Assembly: GCA_934457095.1 (NCBI GenBank)
Contig: CAKSHJ010000009.1
Span: 5,261-69,260, forward strand
DNA from: an uncultured Eubacteriales bacterium
GTDB taxonomy: Bacteria > Bacillota > Clostridia > Oscillospirales > Acutalibacteraceae
DNA length: 64,000 bases
Reading direction: 5' to 3'
Below are positions 9,387 through 18,255 of the stretch, in pieces. The notes under the pieces were generated by a model. That model worked only from the letters and a program-made list of their open reading frames with translations. It did no database searches and had not been told where the DNA came from. The position numbers and the translations under genes were made by a program. The stretch's first letter is position 1. Each line of letters begins with the position of its first letter.

Positions 9387-10370
9387 ATGCCGAAAATAAG
9401 CGTCATTATACCGATTTACAATGTGGAGGATTATTTGGCAAAGTGCATTGATTCCGTTTTGGCGCAGAGCTTTACCGATTATGAAATTGTGCTTGTGGAT
9501 GACGGCTCGACCGACGGCAGCGGAGAAATTGCCGCCGCATATGCCGCAAAGCATGCGTGTATTCGGCTGCTGACGCAGGAAAACGGAGGTTTGGGCGCAG
9601 CCAGAAACACTGGAATAAAGGTTGCTACGGGGGAGTATTTGCTGTTTGTGGACAGCGATGATGCCATAGAACCCAATACTTTACAAGTTTTAATGGACAC
9701 AGTAGCCCAAACGAGAGCCGATTTGGTTATTTTTGATTTTTTATTGGTAGATGAGCAAGGCAATCTCGTTAAGGCGGAGCCGGGGTGTCAAAGTGTACCG
9801 TCCGACGTTTCTGTAAAGCAGAATCCGGAACTTCTTTTAAATGCTCCGGCGGCTTGGAATAAACTTTACAAAAAAAGCTTGTTTATAGAAAGTGGCATAT
9901 ACTTTCCAGGCAGGGTATTTTATGAAGATTTTAGAACTGTACCTAAAATTCTATTGCAGGCCAATTGCGTGCAATATGTAGCGCAACCGCTTTACCGCTA
10001 TGTGCAGCGATCGGGCTCTATTATGCACACCAAGCAAGTTGAGCGCAACCGAGATATCATCGCCGCATTTGACGATTTGCTAGCCTATTTTAAACGGCAT
10101 GGCCTATTTGAAACTTACCGCAACGAGCTGGAATTTTTAGCGGTTTTTCATGTATTGGTTTCGGCTTCGGTGCGAGTGCTTAAGGCAGACCGAAAAAATA
10201 AGCTGTTGCCGCAATTTTTGAGCTATGTACAGCAGAATTTTCCGCATTTTTTGCAAAACCCGTATCTTGAAACGCGTTTGAGAAAAAACGAGAAAATCAT
10301 TTTAAAATTGCTCAGTGCTAAACATTATTTTGCGTTGGATATGCTGTTAAAATTAAAAAACAGTTTTTAA
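9387..10370 (+). CDS. Family 2 glycosyltransferase
   Basis: 327 residues with ISVIIPIYN, VDDGSTDGSGE, NGGLGAARN and VDSDDAIEP, a complete GT-A core. The middle shows PAAWNKLYKKSLF and FYEDFRTVPKIL, the acceptor-side motif shared with the other GT2 proteins here. Last gene of the polysaccharide operon; ATG follows GGAGGGGGAAAC. No terminator hairpin is evident before the next promoter at 10400. Confidence 0.85.
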   Translation: MPKISVIIPIYNVEDYLAKCIDSVLAQSFTDYEIVLVDDGSTDGSGEIAAAYAAKHACIRLLTQENGGLGAARNTGIKVATGEYLLFVDSDDAIEPNTLQVLMDTVAQTRADLVIFDFLLVDEQGNLVKAEPGCQSVPSDVSVKQNPELLLNAPAAWNKLYKKSLFIESGIYFPGRVFYEDFRTVPKILLQANCVQYVAQPLYRYVQRSGSIMHTKQVERNRDIIAAFDDLLAYFKRHGLFETYRNELEFLAVFHVLVSASVRVLKADRKNKLLPQFLSYVQQNFPHFLQNPYLETRLRKNEKIILKLLSAKHYFALDMLLKLKNSF

Positions 10371-10399
10371 TTATGCATAGAGAAATTTTAGATTTTTCA

Positions 10400-10427
10400 T
10401 TTACAGCAGTGGATTTTGTGATATAAT
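10400..10427 (+). promoter_or_regulatory. Extended -10 promoter
   Basis: TTTACA at 10400-10405, 16-base spacer, and TGATATAAT with the hexamer at 10422-10427. It separates the hypothetical gene at 10449 from the polysaccharide operon. Confidence 0.65.
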
Positions 10428-10448
10428 GGTAAAAAAGGAGGAATTATT

Positions 10449-11048
10449 ATGGGGTTTTCTTTTGGAAAGCTGTTTGGACACGGTAAAGAGGCCGCTGCGG
10501 CTACGCCAGAACAATGCTTTATCAATCTGTATGAAAAAGTGAAAAAGGGAGACTTGGAAACCATGGTAACCGTGGCGGGTTTTTCTGCCATTACACCGGA
10601 AATGCTCAAGAAAACAAATGGTATTGTAAAGGGTCATATTCAAAAATATTTGGTTAAAATTTTAGAAAAAACGCAATTGCAGGCGCAAATACTTGCCGAT
10701 AACGGAGAAACTGTCACCTTACAGGTAATGGGTGACGCTGCGGATTTGGCAGCTTTAATTACCCAATACAGACAGAGGCTGGACGAAATGGAATCGGAGT
10801 TAGGCTTGCGCACCAAGCAACAAATGGATATGCGTAAGGTGGGAATGCTTGCCGGTGCGTTAGACGAGTGTATTGCGCAGGTGGGTACAGTACCCGTTAC
10901 CGAGGAGCTTGTGGTAGAGAACCAAAGCGGCGCATGGGTAATAGGCGATGAAACTGCATTGTCAAAAGCGTTTTTGGGTATACATACGCAGGATTTGGAA
11001 CAGAAATTCAGTGAGGTTTTTGGAGATTTGGCTCAGGCGGTGACTTGA
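10449..11048 (+). CDS. Hypothetical protein, related to the following lipoprotein
   Basis: 199 residues, no signal peptide or membrane segment, so probably cytoplasmic. I do not recognise the family. The plan of a helical N-terminal half (CFINLYEKVKKGDLETMV), a beta strand pair (VTLQVMGDAADLAALI) and a C-terminal VENQSGAWVIGDETALSKAFLG resembles small export-type domains (DUF4878/DUF5105-like) that sit in lipoproteins. The next gene has a matching SxxNVTISGQAVDMAKYI and DGKWDVVQDEENVNEML layout, so the two may be paralogues, one secreted and one not. Good AAGGAGGA site. Function unknown. Confidence 0.6.
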   Translation: MGFSFGKLFGHGKEAAAATPEQCFINLYEKVKKGDLETMVTVAGFSAITPEMLKKTNGIVKGHIQKYLVKILEKTQLQAQILADNGETVTLQVMGDAADLAALITQYRQRLDEMESELGLRTKQQMDMRKVGMLAGALDECIAQVGTVPVTEELVVENQSGAWVIGDETALSKAFLGIHTQDLEQKFSEVFGDLAQAVT

Positions 11049-11182
11049 ATTTTTGCGTAATTTTGATTAGTGGGTTTGTAGCCCGAAAGGCAAAATGTCT
11101 GAAAATGGTATAAGCTAATTTAAACTTGCTATATATCATATGGAACTGAAGATATAGAGAAAACGAGAGAGAGGTTTTTTTG

Positions 11183-11860
11183 ATGAAAAATTCCGTAAAA
11201 AAGATGGGCGCAATGTTGGTTGCACTGGTAATGGTGTGCGCATTATTTGCGGGGTGTGGTGCAAACACTGCACAACCGGATGCTTCTACGCCGGACGGTT
11301 CGATGATGTTACAGCTTAACACTTTGAAAACCGGAAAAATAAGCGATTTGTCGCTCTATGATGCTCAGGCGATTGACGAGCAGCTTGAGGGAAGCGGCAT
11401 GACGCTGAGTCAAATCGAGAATCTGGTAAAGGGCATTTTTGGCAAAACTAACTATCAGATTGAAAGTGTGGAGGAAATCAGCGATACCCGGGCAAATGTA
11501 ACGATTTCCGGTCAAGCGGTAGATATGGCGAAATATATTCCGTTGGTGGGAACGGAGTTCATTGCACAAGTAACTGAATTTTCTACGCAGAATGACACCG
11601 CTGACATGAGTCAGGAAGAAGCTACTAAAGAAATTATGGGGATTTTGCTCAGCGCAATTGAAGCAAAGCAGTCCTCTGTAACGCTTAAGGATGTAACCGC
11701 AACCATTGCCATGGAGAAAAAGGACGGTAAATGGGATGTTGTTCAAGACGAGGAAAATGTGAATGAAATGCTTACGCTGTTAATGGGTGGCTCCATGGAG
11801 GAAATTCAAGAGTCTGTACAAAATACCTTTGGCAATATGTTCGGCGGTCTTGCCGCATAA
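11183..11860 (+). CDS. Putative lipoprotein of unknown function
   Basis: About 225 residues. A Lys-rich start, a hydrophobic stretch and the lipobox ALFAGCG show a type II signal peptide, so the mature protein is lipid-anchored at Cys near residue 27. The rest is a soluble domain ending in Gly-rich GGSMEEIQESVQNTFGNMFGG. A TTG codon precedes the ATG at 11183, which is better spaced from GAGAGG. It resembles the gene before it in the order of secondary structure. Closed by the terminator at 11869. No enzyme motif is visible; the role is unknown. Confidence 0.7.
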   Translation: MKNSVKKMGAMLVALVMVCALFAGCGANTAQPDASTPDGSMMLQLNTLKTGKISDLSLYDAQAIDEQLEGSGMTLSQIENLVKGIFGKTNYQIESVEEISDTRANVTISGQAVDMAKYIPLVGTEFIAQVTEFSTQNDTADMSQEEATKEIMGILLSAIEAKQSSVTLKDVTATIAMEKKDGKWDVVQDEENVNEMLTLLMGGSMEEIQESVQNTFGNMFGGLAA

Positions 11861-11868
11861 TACCGCAC

Positions 11869-11900
11869 AAAAAGCCCCTGCAATTTTGCAGAGGCTTTTT
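11869..11900. terminator. Bidirectional terminator between the lipoprotein gene and argS
   Basis: AAAAAGCC and CTGCAA pair with TTGCAG and GGCTTTTT around a short T loop, with A and T tracts on both sides. It fits the two converging genes. Confidence 0.85.
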
Positions 11901-11924
11901 ATATTTTTACACAACAAATTTGTT

Positions 11925-13619
11925 TTACATGCTTTCCGGAGCGGAAATTTTAAACATATGCAGCACATTGCAAATCACCGTAGAGGTTGCCGTACAAAGC
12001 GTTAGTCTGGCGTTGGTAAGCTGCGAATTCTCACCCTTTACGCGACAGCAGTCGTAGAATTTATGGAATAAATTTGCAAGGGTAATCACATACCGGGTAA
12101 TGCGGGCAGGGTCATAATTCTTTGCGGCCTCCACAATTTCGGAGGTATAAGCCGAAAGATGGAAAATCAACTCCAGTTCGGCAGGAGCATTCAGTAGCCG
12201 TAACTCATCATCGGTGCAGGGGTGAGGTGTAATCCCGTCGGCGGCAAGCGCCTTTAAAATACTGCAAATCCTGGCGCGTGCATACTGCACATAATAAACC
12301 GGGTTTTGAGAATCCTGTTTCACAGCTAAATCAAGGTCAAATTCCATTTGCGAATTGGCTTCTCTCATATTAAACAAAAAACGCGCCGAATCTACCGGAA
12401 CTTCGTCAAGCAAATCTCCCAGCTGAATGGCTTTGCCGGTACGCTTGCTCATACGCACAATTTCTCCATTTTGGGTCAAGCGTACCAATTGCATCAAAAT
12501 TACATCCAATTTGCTGCTATCCAATCCAAGAGCTTCCATAGCGCCCTTCATTCTAGCAACATGACCGTGGTGGTCTGCTCCCCAAATGTCAATACAAAGG
12601 TCAAAGCCTCGCTTTACAAATTTATTGCGATGATAGGCAATGTCCGCTGCAAAGTACGTGGGGTTGCCGTTCTGACGAATCAGCACATCGTCTTTGTCCG
12701 CGCCGAAATCGGTGGCCTTATACCACAATGCGCCGTCTTTTATATAGGTATAGCCGCGCTTTTTCAGTTCATTCACCGTTTCCTGCAGCTCCCCATTTTG
12801 GTGCAGCGTACTCTCCAAAAACCATTGGTCGTAGATAATACCGTATTTTTTCAGGTCATTTTGCATTTTTTCAATATTATGCGGCAGAGCATACGCAATT
12901 AGCGCCTGCTGTCTTGCATGAGAATCTGCCTGCACAAATTTGTCGCCGTTGATTGCGGCAAATTCCGCGGCGCGGTCTTTAATGTCTCCGCCTTGATAAC
13001 CGTCTTCCGGAAACGGTACGTTTTCCTCACCCAAATATAGTTGGAGATAGCGGGCTTCCAGAGAAATACCAAACTTTTCAATTTGATTTCCGGCATCGTT
13101 TACATAAAATTCACGCCAAACCTCATAGCCCGCAGCACTCAAAACCGAAGCCAAGCAATCTCCCAAAGCGCCGCCTCTGGCATTGCCCATGTGCATAGGT
13201 CCGGTCGGATTGGCCGAGACAAACTCCACCATGACTTTTTGACCTTGCCCAAAATTGCTGCGACCGTAATTTTCCCCTTTCGCTATAATTTCCTTTACCA
13301 CCTCCACATAAAATTGCGGGGTTAAAAAGAAATTCAAAAAGCCGGGGCCGGCAATTTCGCACCGTGCAAAATAAGAATCCTCTAATATAATGCGGTCGGC
13401 AATGGCCTGCGCAATTTTACGCGGCGGCATAGAGAACGCTTTGGCGGAAACCATAGCCACATTTGCTGCAAAATCTCCGTGAGTACGGTCGGCAGGCACT
13501 TCAATGGTAAAATGTGCTGCGGGTGCGTTTGGCAATTCGTTTTCAGAGATAGCGTTCTCAATTGCGGCTGTAATGAGCGTTCTTAAATGTGAGATGGATT
13601 GTTCTACAAGCTTTGACAT
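11925..13619 (-). CDS. argS: Arginyl-tRNA synthetase
   Basis: Class I aminoacyl-tRNA synthetase charging tRNA-Arg. 564 residues, standard length. The N-terminal additional domain is followed by SANPTGPMHMGNARGGALGD (HIGH-type site) near residue 130, the KMSKS-equivalent RMSKRTGKAI near 365, and the all-helical DALR anticodon-binding domain with YVQYARARI near 420. It starts 6 bases after the DUF1934 gene and is the last gene of the ddl-murI-DUF1934-argS run. Neighbour order ywiB-argS is also known from Bacillus. Confidence 0.96.
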   Translation of the reverse strand: MSKLVEQSISHLRTLITAAIENAISENELPNAPAAHFTIEVPADRTHGDFAANVAMVSAKAFSMPPRKIAQAIADRIILEDSYFARCEIAGPGFLNFFLTPQFYVEVVKEIIAKGENYGRSNFGQGQKVMVEFVSANPTGPMHMGNARGGALGDCLASVLSAAGYEVWREFYVNDAGNQIEKFGISLEARYLQLYLGEENVPFPEDGYQGGDIKDRAAEFAAINGDKFVQADSHARQQALIAYALPHNIEKMQNDLKKYGIIYDQWFLESTLHQNGELQETVNELKKRGYTYIKDGALWYKATDFGADKDDVLIRQNGNPTYFAADIAYHRNKFVKRGFDLCIDIWGADHHGHVARMKGAMEALGLDSSKLDVILMQLVRLTQNGEIVRMSKRTGKAIQLGDLLDEVPVDSARFLFNMREANSQMEFDLDLAVKQDSQNPVYYVQYARARICSILKALAADGITPHPCTDDELRLLNAPAELELIFHLSAYTSEIVEAAKNYDPARITRYVITLANLFHKFYDCCRVKGENSQLTNARLTLCTATSTVICNVLHMFKISAPESM

Positions 13620-13625
13620 AGGTGC

Positions 13626-14051
13626 TTAAACCTCCTTTACGGTAATGCTGATTTCGTTTTCGCTTGCAAGAGTAGCGTCAAAGTCGAGCGTATAGCGGAC
13701 CTGCAATGAGCCTCCACTGTCATTGAGATTGACTGTGACAGCATTGGTATAAACTCCCAGCGTGGCGCTGCCGAGCATAGTGCCGTACTGACACAAATGG
13801 CGTTTGCCTTGTTCTAAGATTAAATTGGTGCGTGAGGGAGTGTTGCGTATCAATGTAATGGCGTTTTGCGGAGTAATTTTCAGCGTGGAGGTTTGTTCGG
13901 GCTGACCGGTCTCCTGGTCATACTCCCGGTAGGTGATATAACGGTTGCCGTCTTTTTGTGCATAGGTACCCGTTGTAGTCAGTTCAATTGCTTCGGTTAT
14001 TCCGTCCACAGTCTGCTTGTTGCAAATGTGAATCAAATGTTTTTCTTCCAT
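13626..14051 (-). CDS. DUF1934 (YwiB-like) beta-barrel protein
   Basis: 141 residues. Members form a calycin-like barrel and are regularly found immediately upstream of argS in Firmicutes, as here; their function is not established. Visible features are a strand-rich sequence with YITYREYDQETGQ, ITLIRNTPSRTNLILEQGKRHLCQY and the closing DFDATLASENEISITVKE. No signal peptide or catalytic motif. It lies 14 bases after murI. The assignment rests on both sequence pattern and location. Confidence 0.82.
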   Translation of the reverse strand: MEEKHLIHICNKQTVDGITEAIELTTTGTYAQKDGNRYITYREYDQETGQPEQTSTLKITPQNAITLIRNTPSRTNLILEQGKRHLCQYGTMLGSATLGVYTNAVTVNLNDSGGSLQVRYTLDFDATLASENEISITVKEV

Positions 14052-14065
14052 AGGTTTCTTCCTTT

Positions 14066-14899
14066 TTAGTTTGCGTATTCCTTTTGCGGGTAAGCTTCAA
14101 TGTCTATGAATTGTACGGTTTGTGCTACATTTTGTTGTAAAAAGATATTGGCTTTTTCAGTAAAGTTTTTAGTGCTGTCGCTGACATAAAAGGTACAATG
14201 ACCTTTTTCACAACGGTTGCTGAGTAGATTTTGCTGTTTGAGTAAATTGGCGGCATATGTGGCAGTTTCCTTGCCGCTATCCACCAAAAAAACGCTTTTG
14301 CCCATAAATTCCGCAATGGCGCGGTACAAAATCGGGTAATGGGTACAGCCTAAAATCAGCGTATCAATTTCGGCATTTAAAAGCGGTTGCAAATAATGCG
14401 AAATCACCGGTTGTACAATTTTGCTTTCGGGGTTGGTAAAGCCGTTTTCCACCAACGGTACAAATAATGGGCAGTCTTGTGTAAATACCTGTATTTGCGG
14501 GTCAATTTGCAAAATCTCTTTTTGATAAGCGCCGCTTTGAATGGTGGCGGTGGTACCAATGACACCGATGCGTTTATTTTGACTGGCAAGACAGGCAGCC
14601 ATAGCAGTGGGTTTGAGCACGCCGGTAAACGGCAGAGACAGAGTTTCTCCGATATGCCCGGCAACCGAACTGACTGTGCCGCAGGCGGCAATAATCATTT
14701 TGACTTGCTTGGAGCGTAAAAACGCAATGTCCTGCTTTGCGTATTTGACAATGGTTTCTTTACTGCGGGTACCGTAGGGTACTCTGCCGGTATCTCCGAA
14801 ATACACGATATTTTCCTGTGGCAGTATGGTCAGAATTTCTTTCACGGCGGTCAGTCCGCCCAAGCCCGAATCAAAAATGCCAATCGGTCGGTTATCCAT
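14066..14899 (-). CDS. murI: Glutamate racemase
   Basis: Cytoplasmic cofactor-independent racemase that makes D-glutamate for the peptidoglycan stem peptide. The N-terminus has IGIFDSGLGGLTAVKEI; the two catalytic cysteines lie in IIAACGTVSS (the usual ACNT has Gly for Asn) and LILGCTHYPI. About 277 residues, normal. The ATG at 14899 is chosen because the ATG at 14911 abuts the GAGGA site. It is 38 bases after ddl, so D-Glu and D-Ala-D-Ala supply are co-transcribed. Confidence 0.95.
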   Translation of the reverse strand: MDNRPIGIFDSGLGGLTAVKEILTILPQENIVYFGDTGRVPYGTRSKETIVKYAKQDIAFLRSKQVKMIIAACGTVSSVAGHIGETLSLPFTGVLKPTAMAACLASQNKRIGVIGTTATIQSGAYQKEILQIDPQIQVFTQDCPLFVPLVENGFTNPESKIVQPVISHYLQPLLNAEIDTLILGCTHYPILYRAIAEFMGKSVFLVDSGKETATYAANLLKQQNLLSNRCEKGHCTFYVSDSTKNFTEKANIFLQQNVAQTVQFIDIEAYPQKEYAN

Positions 14900-14937
14900 G
14901 TTGCAATTCATTCCTCACTGTTTCTCAAAAATGCGGC

Positions 14938-16005
14938 TTACTGTTCCAATGCAAATTGTATAATACGGTGTAGCAGTCGGCTGTACGAAATACCCTGTGC
15001 CTCCCACAGCATAGGGTACATACTGATAGCAGTAAAACCCGGCAGAGTATTTATCTCGTTGAGCAGAACGGCGCTGTCGCTTTCTCTTACAAAAAAGTCA
15101 ATGCGAGAAAGACCGCTGCATCCAAGGGTACGATAGGCCTTTACGGCATTTTCGCGCACAGTTTGAGCGGTTTGGTCATCAAGTGGCGCGGGAATATAAA
15201 CCTTGGAGGTTCCGTTTTTATATTTGTCCTCATAATCGTAAAATTCTGCCGAGGGCGCAATTTCTCCCACCACAGAGGTTTCGGGTGTATCATTGCCCAT
15301 AACCGCACATTCTACTTCCTTGCCCACAATACATGTCTCTATTACAATTTTTTTGTCCTCTTTGGCGGCAAGCGCAACGGCACGGTCGAGCTCGTCGGCA
15401 TTTTTTGCCTTGCTCACCCCTACTGAGGAACCGGCATTTGCAGGTTTTACAAATACGGGATAGCCGTGCAATTTTTCGGTAATTTCCTCATAGATGCGTT
15501 CTTTTTGTGCGGGGTATTCATTTGCGTAAAACCAAAGAAATTCAGCTTTGGCAATCCCCGCTGCCGTAAGTAAAATATTGGTTACGGCTTTATCCATACA
15601 AACGGCCGAGGAAAGCGTATTACACCCCACAAACGGAATGCCGCTCAGGGCAAATAGCCCTTGAATGGTGCCGTCCTCGCCGTTTTTGCCGTGAAGGACG
15701 GGAAAAATCACATCTACGTAGAGGGTTTCAATGCCTTGTTCGGTTTGCACCGCTATGCCGTGAACGCTTTTGTCCGGGGAGAGAAATGCAGTTCGGTTAT
15801 GCGGGTTTTGTACCCAGGTTCCATTTTTGATTTCATCGGTACTGCCGTCAAATAGCAGCCAGCGACCTTCCTTGGTGATGCCCAGCATAAAAATACGGTA
15901 TTGTTCGGTTGGAATATTGGCAATGACGGAAGCGGCGGAAAGCAGAGAAATTTCGTGCTCAGAGGAAACGCCGCCGAAGATAACGGCAACCGTGGTTTTA
16001 GACAT
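14938..16005 (-). CDS. ddl: D-alanine--D-alanine ligase
   Basis: ATP-grasp ligase that forms the D-Ala-D-Ala dipeptide for peptidoglycan. VAVIFGGVSSEHEISLLSA opens the protein; the ATP-grasp core has FVKPANAGSSVGVSKA, and the C-terminus has LSRIDFFV and LLNEINTLPGFTAISMYP with the metal-binding Glu and Asn. The omega-loop reads YEDKYKNGTSK, the K-Y form of D-Ala/D-Ser ligases rather than the D-lactate type, so it should not by itself confer vancomycin resistance. The ATG at 16005 follows ACGGGGGTT and matches the family start; an 18-residue longer form would start inside the leader. No vanX or vanT lies nearby. Confidence 0.93.
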   Translation of the reverse strand: MSKTTVAVIFGGVSSEHEISLLSAASVIANIPTEQYRIFMLGITKEGRWLLFDGSTDEIKNGTWVQNPHNRTAFLSPDKSVHGIAVQTEQGIETLYVDVIFPVLHGKNGEDGTIQGLFALSGIPFVGCNTLSSAVCMDKAVTNILLTAAGIAKAEFLWFYANEYPAQKERIYEEITEKLHGYPVFVKPANAGSSVGVSKAKNADELDRAVALAAKEDKKIVIETCIVGKEVECAVMGNDTPETSVVGEIAPSAEFYDYEDKYKNGTSKVYIPAPLDDQTAQTVRENAVKAYRTLGCSGLSRIDFFVRESDSAVLLNEINTLPGFTAISMYPMLWEAQGISYSRLLHRIIQFALEQ

Positions 16006-16054
16006 GATATACAACCCCCGTAAAGTTTGTTCAATTTGAAAAACCATTTTTTCT

Positions 16055-16084
16055 ATCATACCATAATACGGGCGGCGCTTGCAA
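16055..16084 (-). promoter_or_regulatory. Promoter of the ddl-murI-DUF1934-argS operon
   Basis: On the minus strand TTGCAA (16084-16079), 18-base spacer, and TATGAT (16060-16055) preceded by TGG, an extended -10. Confidence 0.65.
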
Positions 16085-16131
16085 GGGATTCTCTATTATG
16101 TAAATCGGGGAAGAAATTCTTTGCGCTCATA

Positions 16132-16160
16132 TTGCATAATGCTGCAAACCGTAGTATAAT
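16132..16160 (+). promoter_or_regulatory. Sigma-A promoter of the gene at 16248
   Basis: TTGCAT at 16132-16137, 17-base spacer, TATAAT at 16155-16160. Divergent from the ddl promoter, with about 50 bases between them. Confidence 0.75.
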
Positions 16161-16247
16161 AAACAGCATATATTTCAAGTTTTGCAGATACCGATATTAC
16201 GATAAACCGAACAAACGTTACAACGATGATGAGCAGGAGTGATTTTT

Positions 16248-17048
16248 TTGATACAAAAGGCGTTTGATTTGATTGTGGAGGCGACTGCGGCGGCTTTGCA
16301 GGAACAAGGTTTTACACAGGAGCAGGATTTTCAGGATGAGTTAGGTCCTGCGGCGCTGTTTGTAAAGGATGGAGCAGCGTACAGTGTTGTATTTAAGACC
16401 GAGGAGAAAATTTTTCAGCTACGCAGCACTAATATGACCGATGAAGGCCCAAATAGCAGCTGGAAATCGGTTGCCAACTGGATTTTTGACCCAGAGAATG
16501 ATACGCTGAAAGAGGCTGAGGAGATTGCTGCGGATTTTGTGGAAACATTGCAGGGACCCAGCCGGATAGAAGCAGTGAAAAATGCGCAGCGGCAGGCCTT
16601 TAAGGATGAGAATAACAACCCAGGTCCGCTGTTTTTCTATAAAAGACTGGTCAATATTTTTCCGGAACTTAAGGAGCAAATTAACGAGGAACGCAATGCA
16701 TATGTAGGATTTCGTTCGGTGATATTTGCTCGGGAGTTTGTGGTGCCCAAAATTGACAACTTGGCGATAAAGAAAAAGGAATCGGCGGCGTTTAAAAAGC
16801 TATGCGAGTTGCTGGAGGACTTTTACAAGAACGGCGATTTGGATGTGCGTTCGATTATTACGATGGTCATTTTAAATGAGGTAAGCGAGCAGGCGGTGCA
16901 GAATATCATGGCAAACGCAGGACCTATGCTGAAAAAGGGCTATCGGTACGGCGCAAAATGGAGGGGCAAAAGGGCAAAGCCTGAGCGCGAAAAGCTGAGA
17001 GACAGGCGTGGTTTGCGGGCAAGCTCCGAACCCCCGAAAAGACTGTAA
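16248..17048 (+). CDS. Hypothetical protein, possibly DUF7674-like at its C-terminus
   Basis: About 266 residues, hydrophilic, no signal peptide. I do not recognise it with certainty. The N-terminal half looks like a small alpha/beta domain (FVKDGAAYSVVFKTEEKIFQL). The C-terminal half is helical and carries FKKLCELLEDFYKNGDLDV followed by IITMVILNEVSEQAVQNIM, which resembles the DUF7674 repeat-like fold. A strongly basic tail (RGKRAKPEREKLRDRRG) could bind nucleic acid. The AGGAG site overlaps a GTG at 16239, so the TTG at 16248, 8 bases on, is the likelier start. Confidence 0.6.
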   Translation: MIQKAFDLIVEATAAALQEQGFTQEQDFQDELGPAALFVKDGAAYSVVFKTEEKIFQLRSTNMTDEGPNSSWKSVANWIFDPENDTLKEAEEIAADFVETLQGPSRIEAVKNAQRQAFKDENNNPGPLFFYKRLVNIFPELKEQINEERNAYVGFRSVIFAREFVVPKIDNLAIKKKESAAFKKLCELLEDFYKNGDLDVRSIITMVILNEVSEQAVQNIMANAGPMLKKGYRYGAKWRGKRAKPEREKLRDRRGLRASSEPPKRL

Positions 17049-17118
17049 TTTAGAAGTGGTTTTCGCAGCTTTTTTGCATGATAAAATAAAGAAATATGAA
17101 AAAATTGCGAAAATAGCT

Positions 17119-17148
17119 TGACCTTGGGGGTAGGTTTATGTTAACATA
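17119..17148 (+). promoter_or_regulatory. Promoter of the rpmG-secE-nusG-rplKA run
   Basis: TTGACC at 17119-17124, 18-base spacer and TAACAT at 17143-17148. The leader to rpmG is about 110 bases and contains GAGGGAGGCC at 17202-17211 in addition to the true ribosome binding site. Confidence 0.6.
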
Positions 17149-17263
17149 TTACTACCTCGCATTAAGGGGTTATTTTTTCGTGCCCTTTTTTTGAGGGAGG
17201 CCATGGGCGGTTCGCAAGTCGAATCAGCCTAAATTTTTTCCGTGCAACGGGAGGTGCCGTCAA

Positions 17264-17413
17264 ATGAGAGTTAAAATTACTTTAGCTTGTACAGAATGTA
17301 AACAAAGAAACTACAACACGATGAAAAACAAGAAAAACGACCCGGACAGACTTGAGATGAACAAGTATTGCAGGTTCTGTAGAAAGCATACGCTTCACAG
17401 AGAGACAAAATAG
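17264..17413 (+). CDS. rpmG: 50S ribosomal protein L33
   Basis: 49 residues. MRVKITLACTECKQRNY begins the zinc-ribbon form (C+), with Cys pairs CTEC and CRFC, and HTLHRETK ends it, matching bacterial L33 exactly in plan. Site GGGAGGTG lies 7 bases before the ATG. First gene of the rpmG-secE-nusG group, the standard Firmicute order; secE follows 18 bases downstream. Confidence 0.95.
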   Translation: MRVKITLACTECKQRNYNTMKNKKNDPDRLEMNKYCRFCRKHTLHRETK

Positions 17414-17431
17414 CTCGGAGGAACGAAAGTT

Positions 17432-17659
17432 ATGGATGAGACAAGGCCAAATTTTCTGGTCAGGGTTGGAAAAGGGATTGCAAAATTCTTTCGTGAAGGC
17501 AGGGCTGAGGTGAAAAAAATTACCTGGCCCAAGCCCAAAACCGTATTCAAGAACGCCGGCATTGTTTTATTGATTATCGTCGTTCTCGGTGCGTTTATCT
17601 TCGGTCTTGATACATTATTGCTGTGGTTGCTGGGTCTTATCATGGAGGTTGCCCATTAG
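17432..17659 (+). CDS. secE: Preprotein translocase subunit SecE
   Basis: 75 residues with one C-terminal membrane segment. The amphipathic helix and hinge VKKITWPKPKTVFKNAG are the conserved SecE core, followed by the hydrophobic stretch IVLLIIVVLGAFIFGLD. SecE clamps the SecY channel for protein export. Short single-helix form typical of Firmicutes. GGAGGAACG precedes the ATG. nusG starts 23 bases later. Confidence 0.96.
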   Translation: MDETRPNFLVRVGKGIAKFFREGRAEVKKITWPKPKTVFKNAGIVLLIIVVLGAFIFGLDTLLLWLLGLIMEVAH

Positions 17660-17682
17660 ACGAACAGACGGAGGGAGATACA

Positions 17683-18204
17683 ATGCCTGAGGAAGCAAAA
17701 TGGTATGTGGTTCATACTTATTCCGGGTATGAAAACAAGGTGGCTTCAAACTTAGAAAAAACGGTGGAAAACCGGCATATTCAAGACTTGATTCAGGAAG
17801 TAAGAGTGCCGACGGAAATGGTAACCGAGATTAAGGACAACAAAAAACGCCAGGTAGAGCGCAAAATCTTTCCCGGATATGTGCTTGTAAAAATGGTGCT
17901 GACGGACGAATCTTGGTATGTGGTGCGCAATATTCGCGGCTGCACCGGGTTTGTCGGTCCTTCCTCAAAGCCGATTCCGCTTTCCGAGGAGGAAATTGCA
18001 AGACTCGGCGTTGAAAAAAGAGAAGTCGAGATTTCCTACGGCGTGGGTGATACCGTGAATATTATTGACGGTCCGCTGGACGGTTTTATCGGTACGGTGG
18101 AGGAGCTTGACACAGAAAAAAACCGCGTGCGGGTCATTGTTTCCATGTTCGGGAGAGAAACACCCGTGGATTTGGAACTTCACCAGGCGCAGGCGGTGGA
18201 ATGA
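17683..18204 (+). CDS. nusG: Transcription termination/antitermination factor NusG
   Basis: 173 residues. The NGN domain shows KWYVVHTYSGYENKVASNLE and FPGYVLVKM; the C-terminal KOW domain shows GDTVNIIDGPLDGFIGTVEEL and VSMFGRETPVDLEL. It binds the RNA polymerase clamp and links transcription to translation. The ATG at 17683 has GAGGGAGAT; a longer in-frame start at 17623 would lie inside secE and is rejected. Confidence 0.97.
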   Translation: MPEEAKWYVVHTYSGYENKVASNLEKTVENRHIQDLIQEVRVPTEMVTEIKDNKKRQVERKIFPGYVLVKMVLTDESWYVVRNIRGCTGFVGPSSKPIPLSEEEIARLGVEKREVEISYGVGDTVNIIDGPLDGFIGTVEELDTEKNRVRVIVSMFGRETPVDLELHQAQAVE

Positions 18205-18255
18205 TTTAAGTTTGATAATCAGCGGGCAACCGCTCATTATGCAGGGGAATATACC

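Noticed and set aside
14938..16005. Ddl as a vancomycin-resistance ligase
   Set aside because: The omega-loop is of the K-Y type, the gene is in an operon with murI and argS, and no vanX, vanT or vanRS genes are near.
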